From JADKAV01 sp963732355 (GTDB lineage: Bacteria; Actinomycetota; Actinomycetes; S36-B12; UBA10799), in the NCBI GenBank assembly GCA_963732355.1, contig CAVSZD010000007.1, positions 186,001 to 250,000 on the forward strand: DNA of 64,000 bases. The letters run 5' to 3'. Below, in pieces: positions 59,515 through 64,000 of the stretch. The position numbers and the translations under genes are program-made. The notes under the pieces were generated by a model. The model ran no database searches. It saw only the letters and a program-made list of their open reading frames with translations, and had not been told where the DNA came from. The stretch's first letter is position 1. Each line of letters begins with the position of its first letter.

Positions 59515-60721
59515 CTACTCGTCCTGCTTGTACCGATGGCTTGAGGTTCTACACGTACGGCCCAACGGGCTGGTCCAGATCAAGTCATGGGTCGGCGAAC
59601 TCGCATCACGTTCAACACGCCAGGCCGAGAACGTCTTGGTCCGATGGTGGCGCCGACACAGTCCTGCGAGGTTGTTCGCGCAGGTCTCACCGGCCGGGTG
59701 GGGAACGACGTGGTCACAGTCGAAGAACTCCGCCCGCGCGTGACACCCGGGGAACCTGCAGGTGACATCCCGGCACTTGATGGCCTCGCGAAGGGGCTGG
59801 GGAATCCGGTACTTGAAGGTGCCCATGGCTTGCAGTTCTCCTGTCACCGGATCGGTGACCAGCCTGCGCCACCGGGCGTCGGCGGACATACACAGGTCCC
59901 GAGCGACTTCGCTGGCGATCGGTCCGAGTCGCTTCGATTCGGGGGTCCAATCGTTGTCCCCGATGAGCTGATCGGCGCTGATCACGACGTCCACGCTGAC
60001 AGCCACGGTGGTGTGTGTGGCCAGGAAGCCGACCAACGCGTCCGCCCTGCGCTGTTCGGCGCTGCGGGCATCCCCCTGCTGGTAGGGGTCCGCGCAGTCC
60101 TTCGAGCCGGCCAGCGCCTCGAGTGCCTGGATGAACACCTCGGCATGTTCGGCTGACAGGTAACCACCCACGTCGGCCATCCCATGCGCCGACGGTCGCA
60201 CCCATACCCCTCGCCGGTCGATGGCCTGCTTGCGCAGAACCTCGTCGGGATCTTTCTCGCAGGTCAGGGACAGCAACTTCTTGCGCAACTCGTGGCCTGT
60301 GTGCGATTCGGCGTAACCGATCGCGATCAGTTCCAGTTCCTCGCGCCGCGGATCGGGGGTGTCGCTGAGGATGTCCAGGATCGCCGTCGCCTTGGGCATG
60401 TCGATCCGGCCGTCGTGAAGGGCTCCCCACAGCAGGTCCCGATCGCAGAGCCCGACAGCGGTGTCCAGACGTCGATCCGCAGTGCGCGGCGAGATCGCCA
60501 GCATGGTCGCCAGCTCTTCGGAACTCCCGGAGATCACGTGACCCATCGCCTCGATCCGGGCGCCCATCTCGGCCACCAAGCGCAGCCGCTTCGGCCTGCT
60601 GTCGCCGCAGGCCCTTCTCAGCGTCCGCAATGGCATCGCAGAGGTCCTGGTCGTCAAGCGCCCGCGCGTCCGCCAGCGCCGCCCTGACTGACGGGAACGG
60701 GTCGATCACTGGGATGCTCAC
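59515..60721 (-). pseudogene. DUF222-HNH protein (13E12 family), copy 2, one frameshift
   Basis: The GTG 60721 start gives VSIPVIDPFPSVRAALADAR, and the frame breaks at about 60577 after LRRQQAEAAAL; the other frame continues VAEMGARIEAMGHVISG to the end with an intact HNH domain (CRFPGCHARAEFFDCDH, LCRRHHRTK). One surplus G in CTTGGTGG explains it. Otherwise it matches copy 1 (43141-44346) throughout. Its promoter holds a LexA box at the same place. Confidence 0.9.
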
Positions 60722-60729
60722 ATCTCTAT

Positions 60730-60745
60730 TCGAACACATGTTCGA
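60730..60745 (-). promoter_or_regulatory. LexA box in the promoter of DUF222-HNH copy 2
   Basis: TCGAACACATGTTCGA keeps the GAAC-N4-GTTC consensus. The flanking TTGACA and TCGAAT are conserved with copy 1, so the whole promoter was duplicated with the gene. Confidence 0.88.
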
Positions 60746-60830
60746 TAGATTGTCAAGGAGTTCCGGAGGGTGTGCATAGCCTGCTTCGGCCCCTGAACTC
60801 CCGATACCTTTCGATCGGAGGAGGGTCGCG

Positions 60831-61424
60831 ATGCCGAATCACGAAGAGCGGCTGTACGGCACGCAGGTCGGCCGTGCGCTCGCCTTCGCCGCCGAAGTCC
60901 ATGCCCGGCAATCGCGCAGGAGCAAGGACGAGCCTTACCTCTCCCACGTACTGATGGTGGCGGGCCTGGTGGCCCACTACGGCGGGGATGAGGAGCAGAT
61001 CATGGCGGGCGTTCTGCACGATGCGGTGGAGGATCAAGGCGGGCCAGGCATGCTGGAGAAGATCCGGGCCGAGTTCGGGCAGCGGGTGGCGGACATCGTG
61101 CTCGACTGCAGCGACGCGGTGCCTGAACCCGGCCAGCCCAAGGGGCCGTGGCTGGAACGCAAGCGCACGTATATCGCGACGCTTACCGGCGCTGACCCGC
61201 ACGGATCCCGGCTGGTAGAGGCCTGCGACAAACTCGCCAACCTGCGCGACATCGTTGAGGACGTGGAAGCCCACGGCGTGGAGGCGCTCGACCATTTCCA
61301 TGGCGGGCCCGAGGGCACGATTTGGTACTACCGGACCTTGGGCGAGGTGCTTTTGCCGCAGATCCCGCAGGTCGATCTCGAGTACTCCCGGCTGCTGCAG
61401 AGGCTGGACGTCGCATTGCCATGA
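60831..61424 (+). CDS. HD-domain small alarmone hydrolase (Mesh1-like)
   Basis: 197 residues from ATG 60831, with GGAGGAGGG upstream. RALAFAAEVHARQSRRSKDEPYLSHVLMVAGLV and GVLHDAVEDQGG are the HD metal motifs of the RelA/SpoT hydrolase domain; ACDKLANLRDIVED is another conserved site. With no synthetase, TGS or ACT domain it is a stand-alone (p)ppGpp hydrolase candidate. Its stop overlaps the start of the MFS gene. Confidence 0.88.
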   Translation: MPNHEERLYGTQVGRALAFAAEVHARQSRRSKDEPYLSHVLMVAGLVAHYGGDEEQIMAGVLHDAVEDQGGPGMLEKIRAEFGQRVADIVLDCSDAVPEPGQPKGPWLERKRTYIATLTGADPHGSRLVEACDKLANLRDIVEDVEAHGVEALDHFHGGPEGTIWYYRTLGEVLLPQIPQVDLEYSRLLQRLDVALP

Positions 61425-62941
61425 GCCGGAACCGGGTCCTGATCGGCGCGTGCATCGCCGGTGGGGCCGCGTTCCTGCAACCCGCGACTTACAACTACGT
61501 CATCGAGCCGATGCTGATCACTTTCGGCGTGGACCAATCCAGCAGTGGCGCGCTGCGCGAAGTCCCAAGCATCGCGTCTCTCGTGGCCATCTTCCTCGCT
61601 GCAACTGCAGCCACCCGCGTGGGCGAACGTCGCGCGGTCAGCGGCGGGGCGATCCTCTTGCTGCTGGGCTCCCTGCTCGTGGCCGCCGCACCGGTGTTCC
61701 CCGTGGCGATTCTCGGACTGGCGGTCCAGTCGGTCGGAGCAACGGTGCTGCTTGTCGTCTCACTCGGGGTGATCGGTTCAACGACTGACGGACCTGGCGC
61801 GCGAGCCACGGCGTTCGCGGTGTTCTCGATGGTTGGACCTGCTGTGTTCGTGATCCTGCCAGTGATCACGGCGGCGCTGATGGAGCATCTCTCGTGGCGG
61901 GTCGTCGCGGGGACCTGGGCTCTGGGCGGGGTGGCCGCTCTAGTGGCAGGGCGGTGGGCGCTGGCAGCCGACAGGGGCGCTGACCGCGACAGCGAACTGC
62001 TGACGCCCGCGCTGGCAGGGGTGGTGTGCGCGGCCGTCGTGCAGTCGGTTTCGCATGCCATGTCCGACGGACTGACCAACGCGGGAACACTCGTGCGGAT
62101 CGGTCTGACCTTGGCGGCCGCGGTCGGGCTGGTCTTGGCCCTGCGACGTGTCCGCCGACCGTCACTGGACGTTGCATTCCTGCGTAACGGTGGGGCGGTT
62201 GTGATGCTGGCCGTGGTCGGGCTGTGGTGCTTCACCCAACTCTGGTACTACATGACATTGGCCTACGAGTACGTGTTCGGCCTCAGTGTGCTGGTGACTG
62301 CGTTGCTCATGGTGCCGGCCCAGTTGTGCGCCGCAGTCGGGGCCAGGTCGGCCGGCTGGATGATCAAGCGGTTCGGACTGACTGCGTCGGGCTTCTGGCT
62401 GCTGATCGCCACAGGGATCTCCCTTGCACTCAGTGTTCTGATCGCGGTGGACTCGCCACTTTGGTGGCCGGTGGTCGTGACCTGCTTCTACAGCTTCGCC
62501 AGCGTCGCGGCGGGAGTGCCGATGACGAATTCAGTGATGGACTCAGCGACCCCCGGCGGCGACAGCAGCGCCTCGGCCTATAGACAGGCATCGGTCGGGA
62601 TCGGGACGGCGATCGGGATCGCGCTCATCTCCGCAGTGGTCTTCTCGACCTTCTCTTCGTCACTGGCAAGCCAACTGGACGCCGCGGGACTGGACTCCGC
62701 GCAGACGGACCAGATCGCAGCGGACCTGCGAACCGGCGCCGACGATCAGCAGGCAGCGGCTACCTATGCGGTTCCGCTGCAGGAGGTGGACAGTATCGAC
62801 GCCGTCCAGAAGCAGGCCTACCTGGACGGAATGGACGCCCACGGATGGGCCGGTGCCGCCGTGAGCCTGGTGACCGCGGGGCTGTTCCTATTCGGTCGGC
62901 TTAGGCTGAAACCATGTCCTACGTCGTCGTCAACGTCCTGA
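61421..62941 (+). CDS. Major facilitator superfamily permease, drug:H+ antiporter-like
   Basis: 506 residues from ATG 61421, which overlaps the alarmone hydrolase stop (ATGA). About 14 hydrophobic segments, with a long polar loop of about 60 residues before the last (SLASQLDAAGLDSAQTDQIAADL), fit the EmrB/QacA (DHA2) group of exporters. The N-terminal loop motif is weak. Substrate unknown. The ABM-fold gene begins inside its last 28 bp. Confidence 0.88.
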   Translation: MSRNRVLIGACIAGGAAFLQPATYNYVIEPMLITFGVDQSSSGALREVPSIASLVAIFLAATAATRVGERRAVSGGAILLLLGSLLVAAAPVFPVAILGLAVQSVGATVLLVVSLGVIGSTTDGPGARATAFAVFSMVGPAVFVILPVITAALMEHLSWRVVAGTWALGGVAALVAGRWALAADRGADRDSELLTPALAGVVCAAVVQSVSHAMSDGLTNAGTLVRIGLTLAAAVGLVLALRRVRRPSLDVAFLRNGGAVVMLAVVGLWCFTQLWYYMTLAYEYVFGLSVLVTALLMVPAQLCAAVGARSAGWMIKRFGLTASGFWLLIATGISLALSVLIAVDSPLWWPVVVTCFYSFASVAAGVPMTNSVMDSATPGGDSSASAYRQASVGIGTAIGIALISAVVFSTFSSSLASQLDAAGLDSAQTDQIAADLRTGADDQQAAATYAVPLQEVDSIDAVQKQAYLDGMDAHGWAGAAVSLVTAGLFLFGRLRLKPCPTSSSTS

Positions 62942-63201
62942 CCGTTCCGGCCGATCAAGCCGACACTCTTGAACAGCGTTTCGCCGCGCGGGCGGGTGCA
63001 GTCGATCAGGCCCCCGGCTTCGAACACTTCGAACTCTTGCGCCCTGTCAGCGGCACCGAGGATTACTTGGTCTACACCCGCTGGGACAGCGTCGAGTCCT
63101 ACCGCACGTGGTTGGAATCACGGGACTTCGCCGCGGGCCACGGGGGCGGACGACAACCGGCTGCCACGGGTTCGACCATCTGGGAGTTCGACGTCGTCTG
63201 A
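62914..63201 (+). CDS. MhuD-like heme-degrading monooxygenase (ABM fold)
   Basis: 95 residues. The sequence MSYVVVNVLTVPADQA, RFAARAGAVDQAPGFEHFEL and LLRPVSG is close to mycobacterial MhuD (Rv3592). N7 and W66, two MhuD active-site residues, are at the same positions; the heme-ligand His is at 76 instead of 75 owing to a one-residue shift (FAAGHGG). MhuD opens heme without releasing CO. It starts within the MFS gene. Confidence 0.8.
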   Translation: MSYVVVNVLTVPADQADTLEQRFAARAGAVDQAPGFEHFELLRPVSGTEDYLVYTRWDSVESYRTWLESRDFAAGHGGGRQPAATGSTIWEFDVV

Positions 63202-63205
63202 GCGG

Positions 63206-64000
63206 CTACCGAAGAGAGAGTGCCGCAATAGCCGCATTGACGATGGAACCGGCGTCCAAATCGTGGGCGCGATAGAGGTCGTCGATGCGACCGGACTGAC
63301 CGAACTCGTCAACTCCGAGCGCGATCTGCGGTACTCCCAACGCTGAGCCGAACCACGAGAAGGCATGCGAGGCGCCGTCGTGAACGGACACGATCGGGGC
63401 GGGTACAGCCATGACCGCTCGCAACGGGCCGGCGAATGAGGGAGTCGTCGCTGTACGAACGGCTTGGCGCAAGGTCCGCTGCCAGGAACGGTACAGACGG
63501 CCCGGGGTGGTGACGTCGATGACGTTGGCCACCACCCCCTCCCCTGCGAGCTCCTCGGCGGCCTCCAACACTTCAGGCATCACCGAACCCGCAGTAACCA
63601 GATGCACCACGGGGAGGCGGCCGTCGGCGTCGGGAACCTGCTCGACCACACGTTCCCGACCGTCGACCAGAACGTAGGCGCCGGCAAGAACCTGTCGCCT
63701 CAGCACGGCCTCCCCGAGTCTGCCGCGGGCCAGCGCGAAGGGTTCCTGATCGATGGTGCGCGTCGTCAACCGGAAGTAGTGCGCCAGTTCCGCGCTGCGC
63801 AGGTCCGTGGCCGTCTCCGCCGCCTGACCACTCACGTGGTGCAGGGCGTCCAGCAACAGCCAATCGAGGGCCTGCGCATACGCCGGTTCGTGCAGGACGA
63901 CTCCGGGCAGTTCCATGCCCACCGAAGGTGTGATCGTCGACTGGTGCGCACCTCCTTCGGGCGCCAAGGTCACACCCGACGGAGTGCCGGCCACGATGAA
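63206..64000 (-). CDS. AceE-type 2-oxoacid dehydrogenase E1, C-terminal part (cut by window edge)
   Basis: The frame enters from the right edge and gives about 264 residues to the stop. GTPSGVTLAPEGGAHQSTITPSVGMELPG is the conserved block of homodimeric pyruvate dehydrogenase E1 and its relatives, followed by EPAYAQALDWLLLDAL. The C-terminal transketolase-type domain (VHLVTAGSVMPEVLEAAEEL, VIDVTTPGRLYRSW) is present. Whether the substrate is pyruvate or another oxoacid cannot be told without the N-terminal ThDP part. Confidence 0.85.
   Translation of the reverse strand, partial: FIVAGTPSGVTLAPEGGAHQSTITPSVGMELPGVVLHEPAYAQALDWLLLDALHHVSGQAAETATDLRSAELAHYFRLTTRTIDQEPFALARGRLGEAVLRRQVLAGAYVLVDGRERVVEQVPDADGRLPVVHLVTAGSVMPEVLEAAEELAGEGVVANVIDVTTPGRLYRSWQRTLRQAVRTATTPSFAGPLRAVMAVPAPIVSVHDGASHAFSWFGSALGVPQIALGVDEFGQSGRIDDLYRAHDLDAGSIVNAAIAALSLR

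Overview
High-GC DNA from an actinomycete-type bacterium (Actinomycetota). The evidence is lineage-specific genes: a 24-residue bL37 ribosomal protein, a SigR/RsrA-type sigma factor and zinc anti-sigma pair, a PdtaS-type sensor kinase, a 52-residue BsaP biotin-synthase helper, DUF222/13E12 HNH proteins, a WS/DGAT acyltransferase, and many GTG or apparently leaderless starts. The order pdtaS ... rsrA-sigR ... SRAP ... aroA-rsgA resembles the Rv3220c-Rv3228 neighbourhood of Mycobacterium tuberculosis. No prophage, insertion sequence or CRISPR array was found. I do not name a genus.

Layout. 0-7.3 kb: cut-off pdtaS, then bioA-bioF-bioD-bioB with overlapping ends, a 29-residue membrane peptide, an IlvG-type ThDP enzyme, a hotdog thioesterase and bsaP. 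7.3-15.2 kb: hairpin/repeat spacer, frameshifted pilT, bL37, rsrA-sigR with its own SigR promoter, alpha/beta hydrolase, SRAP, WS/DGAT, aroA-rsgA. 15.2-25.5 kb: DUF2231, hisN, two membrane proteins, two GGDEF proteins (the second with about seven PAS domains), P450, a RelE/Phd toxin-antitoxin pair, CsbD. 25.5-28 kb: frameshifted RBBP9-like hydrolase and VanX-like lipoprotein, initiator tRNA, NmrA-like reductase.

28-46 kb is an accessory, defence-like island: a possible PD-(D/E)xK protein, MazG overlapping a DUF2075 nuclease-ATPase, a NERD protein, a PLD-helicase, an AbiE-like pair, an XRE-MNT/HEPN pair, broken VapBC and nucleotidyltransferase modules, fragments of a sugar operon (tagatose-bisphosphate aldolase, MalK-type ATPase), a LexA-boxed HNH gene and an unknown tandem paralogue pair. 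A dehalogenase-like enzyme, a large lipoprotein and a lactonase-MarR unit lie within it.

46-64 kb is mainly metabolic: VOC protein, amine oxidase, VapBC, aldehyde dehydrogenase plus ChoD-like GMC oxidase, alkyl sulfatase plus zinc-free oxidoreductase, SDR, ArsR/SRPBCC, a second LexA-boxed HNH gene, alarmone hydrolase-MFS-MhuD-like genes, and the end of an AceE-type E1.

Two features cut across the window. At least seven genes are broken by what looks like exactly one surplus base each, and an eighth site may explain an odd fusion; this pattern suggests sequence error as much as gene decay. Two intergenic spacers 44 kb apart share a nested palindrome whose four arms are conserved and identically spaced while the DNA between them differs.
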